Source: Pseudomonadota bacterium (GTDB taxonomy: Bacteria; Pseudomonadota; Gammaproteobacteria; Acidithiobacillales; Acidithiobacillaceae). Taken from it: 9,462 bases of DNA. Shown one piece after another: positions 1 to 6,387 of the stretch. Position numbers and translations under genes: made by a program. The stretch spans positions 1 to 9,462 of the forward strand of contig JAKAVW010000102.1 in the NCBI GenBank assembly GCA_021827445.1, given 5' to 3'. The stretch's first letter is position 1. Every line of letters begins with the position of its first letter. Below the pieces are notes generated by a model that saw nothing but the letters and a program-made list of their open reading frames with translations, was not told where the DNA came from and searched no databases.

Positions 1-1
1 A

Positions 2-142
2 GTACGTGCCGCCATTGACCCCACACCCTACCCGAAGGGAATCAAGGTCACTGACGCTGAATTCGCTGCCATTCAGCTTGATCGCGATGATTTCCATGGA
101 GAGTGGAATTACGTCATCTCACCGAAAGGAAAATGCACGTAA
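2..142 (+). CDS. Transposase, ISAzo13 / Rhodopirellula-type DDE family, C-terminal end only (5' end outside window)
   Basis: An open frame runs in from the left edge and ends at TAA 140-142, giving 46 residues. They include the tract PYPKGIKVTDAEFAAI and end in FHGEWNYVISPKGKCT. The pairing of a P-KG(I/V)KV segment with a closing FHGEWNY(T/V)I segment is the signature I know from the C-terminus of ISAzo13-family (Rhodopirellula-type DDE) transposases, which cut and join DNA during transposition. No start codon or DDE residues can be seen because the rest lies upstream, so whether the gene is intact or a remnant cannot be judged. The right end of the element, with its terminal inverted repeat, should lie just downstream of the stop, close to the next gene. 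The family call rests on motif memory, not on a search. Confidence 0.6.
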   Translation, partial: VRAAIDPTPYPKGIKVTDAEFAAIQLDRDDFHGEWNYVISPKGKCT

Positions 143-162
143 TTTCTTAACAACTCCTAATC

Positions 163-166
163 GAGG
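163..166 (+). promoter_or_regulatory. Ribosome binding site (GAGG) supporting a TTG start at 173
   Basis: GAGG lies 6 nt before TTG 173-175. An in-frame TGA at 167-169 excludes any start further upstream, so this site decides the start of the GGDEF-EAL gene. Confidence 0.6.
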
Positions 167-172
167 TGAATC

Positions 173-3100
173 TTGTCATCCGCTGAATATCCAATCCTTC
201 CCGTCGGACTTCTTGCCAGTTATTACCAGTTCCTGGCGACAGGTGTCGAAGCCTTCATTGTGGCCTTTTATAGGACGCTGGAGGCTATTCCCGAGCGTGC
301 GCAGGTGTTGAACCGGCTTTCCCCGGAACGTTATCAACACTTGCGCGCGGCGCAAGCACGCCATCTGCGTCTGCTTCTGGATCCGGAAATGGAGACATCC
401 TGGCGCGAGAACGCCCATCTGGCAGGCCGGACCCATTATCGTCACGGTGTGTTGCCATCCTGGGTGGCTGACAGCTACACCTTGTACTGGCGCCATCTTC
501 TGGAGCAGGTAGATCGGCCCGAAATTGCCGCGAGGGATCGCCATCCCCTGCGCGCTTTGTTGGTGGGACGCCTGCTGCAGGATCTGGCCTGGCAGCTTGA
601 GGGCTATGCCGAGGGCTCCAGTAGTGTCCGGAATCTACTCCTGCACCTGGATTATCTGATGGTCGGCGCGGACTCCGAAGCAACGATGATCCCGCAGATC
701 ATGGACTTCCTTATTCGGGACGGTGGTGTAGACGGCGCTTGGTTCGGGTGTCCGGACAGCACTGGCAAGATGGTCATTACGGCGACTGCCGGAGCAGGTA
801 TGGCCGAGTATATCGCGACCGTTACGATCAGCGTCGACGACACGCCCCAAGGCCAGGGTCCTGCCGGGCGCGCATGGCGGACAGAGAAGGTGCAGGTCAC
901 TCCGGACTGGGTCGACGACGCTTCCATGCGGCCTTGGCGGGAACCGGCCCGGCCCTTTGGCTGGAATTCCAATGCCGCCATCCCCCTGGTTGACTCCGGC
1001 GGACGGAGTCGGAGCATTCTCGCGCTGTTGAGCCGGGAGCGGGGCTTTTTTGGGCACCCCGATCAGCAGATGATTCTTGCGCATCTCGCTGCGGTCTTGG
1101 GGCTCGCGATGGAGCGGCTGCATCTCATCGCGGAAGAAATTGGCCACCGGGAAGCCCTCGAACGGCTCAACGCTCTGTATCACGCCCTCATGGCGGAGGG
1201 GGATATCCTGCTGCGCGCGCATAACCAGCGGGACCTTCTCAGGGAAACCTGCCGACGTCTTGCCATCAGCCATCTCTTCACCGCTGCCTGGGTTGGCCAT
1301 CCCAACGAAGAAGGGGTCATGAAGTATCTCGTTACGGCAGGACGCGGTGCCCAGACTATCGACTCCATCCATCTGACCGTGGCGGATACGCCGGAGGGTC
1401 AGAGTCTTGCCGCCCGGGCCTGGCGTAGCGGGCGTCTGCACTATAGCAACGATTATCTGGCGGATCCCTCTCTGGCATTGTTGCACGATCAGTTTTTGCG
1501 GCACCACTGGCGGGCTTCCGCTGCCATTCCGATCTATCGCCAGGGGGTGATCTGGGGTGTCCTCGTGATCATCGCCGATCGCCCCGGGGTTTTCGATGAA
1601 GCAATTCTGGCGCTACTGGCGCGGATCGCCCGGCTCCTCAGCCATGGCCTCGACGAACTCGATCTCCGGGCGCACCTCGATGCCGAGCATAGCCGACAGG
1701 CTTGGCTCGCCTACCATGATCTCCTGACCGGATTGCCCAACCGTGCCGCCCTGTCCCCGCGCATGGCGGATGCCATGGCCCGTACGCTCCGCCATGAGCG
1801 AATACTGGCCGTCGGCATGCTGGATCTTGATGACTTCAAACCCATCAATGACCAATACGGCCATGCCGCTGGCGACATCCTGCTGACCACGCTCGCCGAC
1901 CGTCTCCAGAAGGCCTTGCGGCAGACCGATTTCGCGGCTCGCCTCGGCGGTGACGAATTCGTCCTCGTTTTCGAAGACCTGAGAAGCATGGACGACCTGG
2001 AGCTGGTCCTCGCCCGGGTCCAATGGGCCATCGAGACGCCTTTTGTTCTTCCTGGCGGGGATAGCGTGACCGTGCGCGGCAGCCTGGGGCTGACCTTCTA
2101 TCCCTTCGACGACTGCGATCCCGACTTGCTGCTGCGCCATGCGGACCATGCCCTCTACACCATCAAGGAAGCGAAGCGGCATCGGCAGCGATTCTGGGCG
2201 TATTATCACGCCGATACGGACGTGGACGTGACTGTCCTTCGGCAAAGTATGAGCACCCTGTTTGCCGCGGGAGGCTTGCGCGTTCATTACCAACCCATCA
2301 TTGATCTCGAAAGTGGCCAAGTAGTGGGCGTGGAAGCGTTGGCGCGTCTGATGGACGGCGTTGGCGAAATCCTTGCCCCCGCCCATTTCCTGACTTTCCT
2401 TTCTATAGACGAGCGTCGCGCACTTACCCAGGCGGTTCTCGCCCAAGCGCTGCAGGATGTGGCCGCCTGGGAAAAGGAGGGGTTTCCTCTCGCGGTGTCC
2501 GTCAATGCGGAACCGGAAATCCTCACCCATGACGCCTGTTTGCATTGTCTGGCGGAAACCGTCGGGCCGAGCGGGATCGATCCTGCCCGTATCACGCTGG
2601 AGATACTGGAATACGGGGACTTTTTATCTATCGCCGGTGCCCGGCAAAAGCTATTGGAAATCAAGGCTACCGGCGTGCGTCTCGCCCTTGACGACGTTGG
2701 CAGTGCTTACTCCTCCTTGCTGCGGCTCAAGGAACTACCGATCGACATGGTCAAGCTCGACCAGAGCTTCGTGCGGGAATTGGCGCAACGGCCGGACAAT
2801 CTGCATTTCGTGCACAGCGTCTTGGGTCTCGCTCAGGGCTTGGGAGTGGATTTCGTGGCGGAGGGCGCGGAGACGCCGGAAATTCTGGATGCCCTGAGTG
2901 CCCTCGGCGTACCACAGGCGCAGGGATACGCCATCGCGCGGCCCATGCCCGCTACGGAAATGCTGTCCTGGCTCCAGGCGTACACCCCGACGCCCTATCA
3001 TGGACCGCAATCGCCGCTCGGACTCTACGCCTGTCATTTGCGTTTCAGCGATACCGTGAATACGCTTCTGATGCAGATCCCCGGAGTTTCCGAATCCATA

Positions 3101-3337
3101 CTTTCAGAGATTGCCGCCATCAGCCCGGTAACCAGCCATGTCTCCCGCCTGGGTTTGGGCACGACCCCCATAGCCCAAGCCTATCTTCGCTACCAGGAGG
3201 CGATGGCTGCCATTCCTATCGATATGGCCTCGAAAAAACCCAACCTGACTATGATCAATAGGGCCTCGGCGCTGTTTCTGGAGTGCATCCGGGCGTCCCT
3301 TGGGCATGACCAGGGCAAGACAGCACGAACACCCTGA
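173..3337 (+). CDS. Globin-coupled sensor, tandem GAF, GGDEF-EAL diguanylate cyclase/phosphodiesterase
   Basis: A cytosolic c-di-GMP enzyme of 1054 residues; no signal peptide or membrane segment is visible. Residues ~10-140 resemble a protoglobin/globin-coupled sensor domain: FYR with Y33 (distal-pocket candidate) and GRTHYRHGV with H88 (proximal heme ligand candidate). GAF-like domains follow at ~160-320 and ~345-495. The GGDEF domain (~515-680) has D551, N559 and D568, an intact GGDEF at 592-596, and an RxxD inhibitory site at 583-586, exactly five residues before it. The EAL domain (~690-935) has EAL 721-723, N778, E810, D840-D841, K861, E897 and Q917, so both activities look possible. 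Residues ~940-1054 are an unassigned extension. It starts at TTG with a good ribosome site. A transposase ends 30 bp upstream, and suhB converges downstream. Which activity dominates, and whether heme is bound, cannot be told from sequence. Confidence 0.9.
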   Translation: MSSAEYPILPVGLLASYYQFLATGVEAFIVAFYRTLEAIPERAQVLNRLSPERYQHLRAAQARHLRLLLDPEMETSWRENAHLAGRTHYRHGVLPSWVADSYTLYWRHLLEQVDRPEIAARDRHPLRALLVGRLLQDLAWQLEGYAEGSSSVRNLLLHLDYLMVGADSEATMIPQIMDFLIRDGGVDGAWFGCPDSTGKMVITATAGAGMAEYIATVTISVDDTPQGQGPAGRAWRTEKVQVTPDWVDDASMRPWREPARPFGWNSNAAIPLVDSGGRSRSILALLSRERGFFGHPDQQMILAHLAAVLGLAMERLHLIAEEIGHREALERLNALYHALMAEGDILLRAHNQRDLLRETCRRLAISHLFTAAWVGHPNEEGVMKYLVTAGRGAQTIDSIHLTVADTPEGQSLAARAWRSGRLHYSNDYLADPSLALLHDQFLRHHWRASAAIPIYRQGVIWGVLVIIADRPGVFDEAILALLARIARLLSHGLDELDLRAHLDAEHSRQAWLAYHDLLTGLPNRAALSPRMADAMARTLRHERILAVGMLDLDDFKPINDQYGHAAGDILLTTLADRLQKALRQTDFAARLGGDEFVLVFEDLRSMDDLELVLARVQWAIETPFVLPGGDSVTVRGSLGLTFYPFDDCDPDLLLRHADHALYTIKEAKRHRQRFWAYYHADTDVDVTVLRQSMSTLFAAGGLRVHYQPIIDLESGQVVGVEALARLMDGVGEILAPAHFLTFLSIDERRALTQAVLAQALQDVAAWEKEGFPLAVSVNAEPEILTHDACLHCLAETVGPSGIDPARITLEILEYGDFLSIAGARQKLLEIKATGVRLALDDVGSAYSSLLRLKELPIDMVKLDQSFVRELAQRPDNLHFVHSVLGLAQGLGVDFVAEGAETPEILDALSALGVPQAQGYAIARPMPATEMLSWLQAYTPTPYHGPQSPLGLYACHLRFSDTVNTLLMQIPGVSESILSEIAAISPVTSHVSRLGLGTTPIAQAYLRYQEAMAAIPIDMASKKPNLTMINRASALFLECIRASLGHDQGKTARTP

Positions 3338-3395
3338 TACGATACTGATCTGTACGAGCAGGACCTTGCTCCTCTGAATGACGAGTGACCTAGGA

Positions 3396-4193
3396 TCAAG
3401 AAGTCGGCTGGTTGATCTCCTGACTGATGATATGCAGCATCTGGGCGTGAATCCGCAAATTACCGGCGACGATATTGCCATTCTGGAGATAACCCTGATC
3501 GCCCTTGAAGTCGGTGGCGACGCCGCCCGCCTCCTGCACTAACAAGGCACCGGCAGCGATGTCCCAGGGCTTGAGGTTGAATTCCCAGAAGCCGTCATAA
3601 CGTCCGGCCGCAACATAGGCGAGGTCCAGCGCCGCCGAGCCGGGTCGGCGAATGCCCGCGGTCTTCAGCATGAAGGCCCTGAAAGTGGCGAGATAGGTGT
3701 CCAGGTAGGAAAAGTCGCGGAAGGGGAAACCGGTGCCGAGCAGGGTCCCGTCCAAATCTTTACGCTGGGCAACGCGCAGGCGGCGGTCGTTGAGGTGGGC
3801 GCCGCCGCCGCGGCTGGCAGTAAAGAGTTCGTCATGCACCGGGTTATAAACGACGGCGTGCTCCAGGCGATCGAAATGACGGACGCCAATGGAGACGCAG
3901 AGCTGCGGCATGCCGTGGATGAAGTTGGTGGTGCCGTCCAAGGGATCGATGATCCACTCGAAGTCTTTATCGGAGATGCGACTGCCTTCTTCGGCGAGAA
4001 TTCCATGATCGGGATAGGCGCGGCGCACGATTTCGACGATGGCGGCCTCGGCGCGCTGATCGACATCCGTGACAAAGTCATTGTGCGCCTTGGCGGTGAC
4101 GCTGGTTTCATTGACCCGGTCGAAGCTGCGGTTGATGATATCGCCAGCTTTGCGGGCCGCACGAATGGCGGTAACGAGAATAGGATGCTGCAT
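3396..4193 (-). CDS. suhB: Inositol-1-monophosphatase family protein SuhB
   Basis: A 265-residue Mg2+-dependent phosphatase of the inositol monophosphatase family, close to the 267 residues of E. coli SuhB. Metal and substrate residues are in place: E68-E69 in ILAEEG, D83-P-L-D86-G-T in WIIDPLDGTTNF, and D211 in KPWDIAAG. The frame stays open upstream to 4328, but the start chosen is ATG at 4193. The protein then begins MQHPILVTAIRAARKAG, which matches the E. coli N-terminus, and AAGG lies 5 nt before it. The 45 extra codons upstream would overlap trmJ. In E. coli, SuhB also acts in rRNA transcription antitermination with NusA; that role here is inference. It is divergent from trmJ, as in E. 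coli, and converges on the c-di-GMP gene. Confidence 0.93.
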   Translation of the reverse strand: MQHPILVTAIRAARKAGDIINRSFDRVNETSVTAKAHNDFVTDVDQRAEAAIVEIVRRAYPDHGILAEEGSRISDKDFEWIIDPLDGTTNFIHGMPQLCVSIGVRHFDRLEHAVVYNPVHDELFTASRGGGAHLNDRRLRVAQRKDLDGTLLGTGFPFRDFSYLDTYLATFRAFMLKTAGIRRPGSAALDLAYVAAGRYDGFWEFNLKPWDIAAGALLVQEAGGVATDFKGDQGYLQNGNIVAGNLRIHAQMLHIISQEINQPTS

Positions 4194-4247
4194 GGGAACC
4201 TTGTGCGAGGATGAGTCGGAATTGGACCAGTATAAAGGAGAATGGCC
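4194..4247. promoter_or_regulatory. Divergent suhB/trmJ intergenic region, candidate -10 for suhB
   Basis: This is the whole spacer between the divergent suhB and trmJ starts, so it should hold or adjoin both promoters. On the minus strand TATACT (plus-strand 4229-4234) is a five-of-six match to a -10 box and would leave a suhB leader of about 30 nt. I see no convincing -35 at 16-18 bp. The plus-strand TATAAA at 4231-4236 overlaps the trmJ ribosome site and has no paired -35, so it is a weak candidate. Confidence 0.3.
4235..4240 (+). promoter_or_regulatory. Ribosome binding site AAGGAG for trmJ, favouring the GTG start at 4248
   Basis: AAGGAG ends 1 nt before ATG 4242, too close for normal use, but 7 nt before the in-frame GTG 4248, which is ideal. 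This favours GTG as the true start. Confidence 0.5.
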
Positions 4248-5039
4248 GTGGCCGCACGGACGAGGGCTACGGACATGATCGGGAGGTCTTTGCAGGGTTT
4301 GCGTGTTGTCCTCGTCGAACCCAGTCATCCCGGCAATATCGGTGCGGCGGCGCGGGCCATGAAAGTGATGGGGCTACGTCAACTGGTGCTCGTCAAACCG
4401 CGCTTTTTCCCCGATCCGGAGGCTACGGCCCTCGCTTCCGGGGCGGAAGATATTCTGGCGTCTGCGCAAGTCTGCGCTGATCTGGATACGGCTTTGCAGG
4501 GTTGCCACAAGGTCTATGGCACCAGCGCTCGCGATCGCCGTATCCATTGGCCAGTCAGCACCGCGCGGGAGGCGGCGGGGGAAATTTTGGCTGATCTGGG
4601 CAACGGGGACTGTGCCTTGCTCTTCGGTCGGGAGCGGACGGGTCTGACTAATGCCGAGCTGGATCGCTGTCAAGTGCTGGTGCATATCCCGACGGCGGAA
4701 GAATATCATTCCCTGAATCTGGGGCAGGCGGTGCAGGTGTTGGCTTATGAACTCCATCTGGCGGCGCTGGTCTTGCGCCCCCCGCAGACCGCCCCGGTGG
4801 TGCGTGAAAAGCCCGCCCCCGCAGAGGAGATGGAGGGATTTTACAGCCACTTGCAGCAGGTGTTGCGCTGTACGGGTTTTCTCCAACCCGTGCGCGAAAC
4901 TCGCCTGATGCGCCGCCTGCGCCGACTTTTTGATCGCGCCGCGCCCAGTCAGAATGAAGTGAACATTCTGCGTGGCATGCTCACGGAAATGACGCGCTGG
5001 GCTACTAAAGTGGACAAAAAGGATCAGGATAGTCTTTAA
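4248..5039 (+). CDS. trmJ: tRNA (cytidine/uridine-32-2'-O-)-methyltransferase TrmJ
   Basis: A SPOUT-class, SAM-dependent enzyme that methylates the 2'-O of C32/U32 in the tRNA anticodon loop. The three knot motifs are clear: RVVLVEPSHPGNIGAAARAM near the N-terminus, FGRERTGLTNAEL in the middle, and IPTAEEYHSLNLGQAVQVL after it, as in E. coli TrmJ (246 residues). From GTG 4248 the product has 263 residues. ATG 4242 adds two residues and is the alternative, but it sits 1 nt from the ribosome site; ATG 4275 is a third option. The basic tail RRLRRLFDRAAPSQNEVNILRGML is typical of the family's C-terminal segment. It is divergent from suhB and 45 bp upstream of cysE in the same direction, so trmJ and cysE may be co-transcribed. 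Confidence 0.93.
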   Translation: MAARTRATDMIGRSLQGLRVVLVEPSHPGNIGAAARAMKVMGLRQLVLVKPRFFPDPEATALASGAEDILASAQVCADLDTALQGCHKVYGTSARDRRIHWPVSTAREAAGEILADLGNGDCALLFGRERTGLTNAELDRCQVLVHIPTAEEYHSLNLGQAVQVLAYELHLAALVLRPPQTAPVVREKPAPAEEMEGFYSHLQQVLRCTGFLQPVRETRLMRRLRRLFDRAAPSQNEVNILRGMLTEMTRWATKVDKKDQDSL

Positions 5040-5084
5040 TGCAGGGCGGAATAGTGGTCGAGGCAGCAATAAGGGAGGGAGACT

Positions 5085-5834
5085 ATGGGCGGACGCTGGC
5101 GGAGTGACCTCGACGCGGTCTTTGCGCGCGATCCTGCGGCGCATACCCGCCTGGAGGTTCTGCTCACCTATCCCGGTGTTCACGCCCTGTTCCTGCATCG
5201 GATTGCCCACACCCTCTGGCGTCACCGCTGGCGGCTGTCGGCGCGCAGTCTGGCGGCCCTTTCCCGTTTCTGGACGGGCATCGAGATCCACCCAGGCGCG
5301 CAGATCGGCGAACGCTTCTTCATTGATCATGGTATGGGCGTAGTGATTGGCGAGACGGCGGAGATTGGTGACAATTGTACGCTCTATCATGGTGTCACTT
5401 TGGGTGGCACCTCCTGGCAGCCGGGCAAGCGCCATCCGACTTTGGGTCATGGCGTCATTGTCGGCGCTGGTGCCAAGGTGCTGGGACCCATCACCATCGG
5501 CGATAATGCACGGATTGGCTCCAACGCCGTGGTGGTCAAATCGGTGCCGGAGGGGGCCACCGTGGTGGGTATCCCTGGGCGGGTCGTCAATAAGGGTGAG
5601 CATACGGACAACTTCGAGGCCTATGGCTTGACCGGGCAGATGCCGGATCCCGTGGCGCGCGCGGTGGAGTGCATGCTGGAACACATGCATCGCCAGGATG
5701 CGGAGATCGCGCAACTGCGGGATGGTTTGCAGCGCCTGCAGCCGCTAGAGACCATGATGCCCGTGGAGGAGATCGTCTGCGTGCTGGATGATGATGCACC
5801 AGAAAGCGATGGAACTCGTTCGGGTAATACTTGA
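5085..5834 (+). CDS. cysE: Serine O-acetyltransferase CysE (short type)
   Basis: Makes O-acetylserine from serine and acetyl-CoA, the committed step of cysteine synthesis. At 249 residues it is of the short type. After a helical N-terminus (DLDAVFARDPAAHTRLEVLL, 8-27), the left-handed beta-helix runs from about residue 64 to 168. It contains GIEIHPGAQIG, the catalytic-type H82 in DHGMGVVIGETAEIG, H117 in KRHPTL, and GAGAKVLGP. E67 stands where E. coli has Asp143, as is usual in short-type enzymes. After VGIPGRVV comes an ~80-residue tail ending in TRSGNT, unlike the E. coli tail whose last Ile docks into CysK. GGAGG-type ribosome site (5074-5078) lies 6 nt before ATG. Its stop codon lies inside the iscR operator. 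Its place before isc suggests a role in cysteine supply for IscS. Confidence 0.93.
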   Translation: MGGRWRSDLDAVFARDPAAHTRLEVLLTYPGVHALFLHRIAHTLWRHRWRLSARSLAALSRFWTGIEIHPGAQIGERFFIDHGMGVVIGETAEIGDNCTLYHGVTLGGTSWQPGKRHPTLGHGVIVGAGAKVLGPITIGDNARIGSNAVVVKSVPEGATVVGIPGRVVNKGEHTDNFEAYGLTGQMPDPVARAVECMLEHMHRQDAEIAQLRDGLQRLQPLETMMPVEEIVCVLDDDAPESDGTRSGNT

Positions 5835-5851
5835 CTAATTTAGTACAGATA
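5827..5851 (+). promoter_or_regulatory. Predicted IscR type 1 operator upstream of iscR
   Basis: Compared with the 25-bp E. coli type 1 consensus as I remember it, 20 of 25 positions match. The left half (ATACTTGACT, 5827-5836) is fully matched, and the AATTT core and AGT of the right half are present; the far right end is weak. The site covers the putative -35 box, as in the E. coli isc promoter. It would let [2Fe-2S]-IscR repress its own operon when clusters are plentiful. It overlaps the cysE stop codon (5832-5834). Confidence 0.7.
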
Positions 5852-5858
5852 GTAGGAT
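5831..5858 (+). promoter_or_regulatory. Predicted sigma-70 promoter of the isc operon
   Basis: TTGACT (5831-5836) lies 16 bp before TAGGAT (5853-5858), giving a plausible -35/-10 pair with transcription starting near 5865. The leader before the iscR ATG would be very short (about 16 nt). The promoter lies across the end of cysE and inside the IscR operator. Confidence 0.6.
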
Positions 5859-5880
5859 GTAGCACAGAGGAGCACCGGAG

Positions 5881-6369
5881 ATGAAACTGACGACGAAAGG
5901 ACGCTACGCGGTGACCGCCATGCTGGATCTGGCGCTCAATCAGCGTGGTGGCGTGGTAACGGTAGCCGACATTTCGCAGCGTCAGCAGATTTCTGTAGCT
6001 TATTTAGAGCAGCTCTTTGGACGATTGCGGCGTTATGGACTGGTGGAAAGCGTACGCGGACCGGGCGGCGGTTACCGGCTGGCCATACCGGACTCAGAAA
6101 TTCCTTTGACGCAGATCGTTCAGGCCGTCAATGAGTCCATCACCACGACCCACTGCGGTGGTGATCCGCAGCAGTGTTGTAAGGGTGACGGGCAGCAGTG
6201 TCTGACTCATGACCTGTGGGAAGAGTTAGGAGATCGTATCGTTGAGTTTCTCGGAGGAATAACCCTCGGGGAACTGGTGGCGAAGCAGTTGTACAAGGAG
6301 TCGATGCTAAACGCACCGATCCGAATGGCCGACCGAACATCTATGCGTACAACGCATAAAACCGCTTAA
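5881..6369 (+). CDS. iscR: Fe-S cluster regulator IscR (Rrf2 family)
   Basis: An Rrf2-family winged-helix DNA-binding protein of 162 residues, the same length as E. coli IscR. Holo-IscR with a [2Fe-2S] cluster represses isc; the apo form regulates other genes. The N-terminus MKLTTKGRYAVTAMLDLAL, the recognition region ISVAYLEQLFGRLRRYGLV and the wing VRGPGGGYRL are nearly those of E. coli. Cluster ligands are C92, C99 (or C100), C107 and H110 in CLTHDLW. E. coli has Cys 92, 98, 104 and His107, so this loop is longer and has an extra Cys, arising from a tandem repeat. AGAGGAG (5866-5872) lies 8 nt before ATG. It is first gene of the isc operon, behind its own predicted operator. Confidence 0.96.
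   Translation: MKLTTKGRYAVTAMLDLALNQRGGVVTVADISQRQQISVAYLEQLFGRLRRYGLVESVRGPGGGYRLAIPDSEIPLTQIVQAVNESITTTHCGGDPQQCCKGDGQQCLTHDLWEELGDRIVEFLGGITLGELVAKQLYKESMLNAPIRMADRTSMRTTHKTA
6160..6207 (+). repeat. Two-copy 24-nt tandem repeat inside the iscR cluster-binding loop
   Basis: Units 6160-6183 and 6184-6207 share the first 18 nt almost exactly (GGTGAYSSGCAGCAGTGT pattern). They encode GDPQQCCK and GDGQQCLT, residues 94-101 and 102-109 of IscR, so each copy carries a cluster-ligand cysteine. The repeat is in frame. Confidence 0.75.
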
Positions 6370-6375
6370 GACCGT

Positions 6376-6379
6376 GAGG
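6376..6379 (+). promoter_or_regulatory. Ribosome binding site (GAGG) deciding the iscS ATG start
   Basis: GAGG lies 8 nt before ATG 6388. Its last base is the first base of the alternative GTG 6379, so it cannot serve that start. Confidence 0.5.
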
Positions 6380-6387
6380 TGCAGGAA

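Noticed and set aside
6..311. A 101-codon plus-strand frame at the left edge
   Set aside because: It overlaps both the transposase end and the start of the GGDEF-EAL gene in another frame, with no recognisable domain.
635..2545. Two long minus-strand frames (635-1507 and 1613-2545) under the GGDEF-EAL gene
   Set aside because: The plus-strand frame has intact conserved motifs throughout; the antisense products show no recognisable family.
3356..3371. Hairpin GAGCA/TGCTC after the c-di-GMP gene as a terminator
   Set aside because: The stem is only 5-6 bp and is not followed by a T-run on either strand. It lies in the 58-bp convergent gap, where a terminator would be expected, but the evidence is too thin.
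3394..3417. Inverted repeat GATCAA/TTGATC at the 3' end of suhB
   Set aside because: A 6-bp stem with a 12-nt loop inside coding sequence and no T-run; likely chance.
4194..4328. An N-terminal extension of SuhB by 45 residues
   Set aside because: It would run into trmJ, lacks similarity to SuhB, and ATG 4193 gives the conserved N-terminus with its own ribosome site.
4374..5714. A 446-codon open frame on the minus strand across trmJ and cysE
   Set aside because: It lies opposite two clearly recognised genes, spans their intergenic gap, shows no domain I recognise and is His/Arg/Gln rich, as expected of a GC-rich antisense shadow.
6379..6387. GTG 6379 as the iscS start
   Set aside because: It has no ribosome site of its own, while ATG 6388 has GAGG 8 nt upstream; the difference is three residues.
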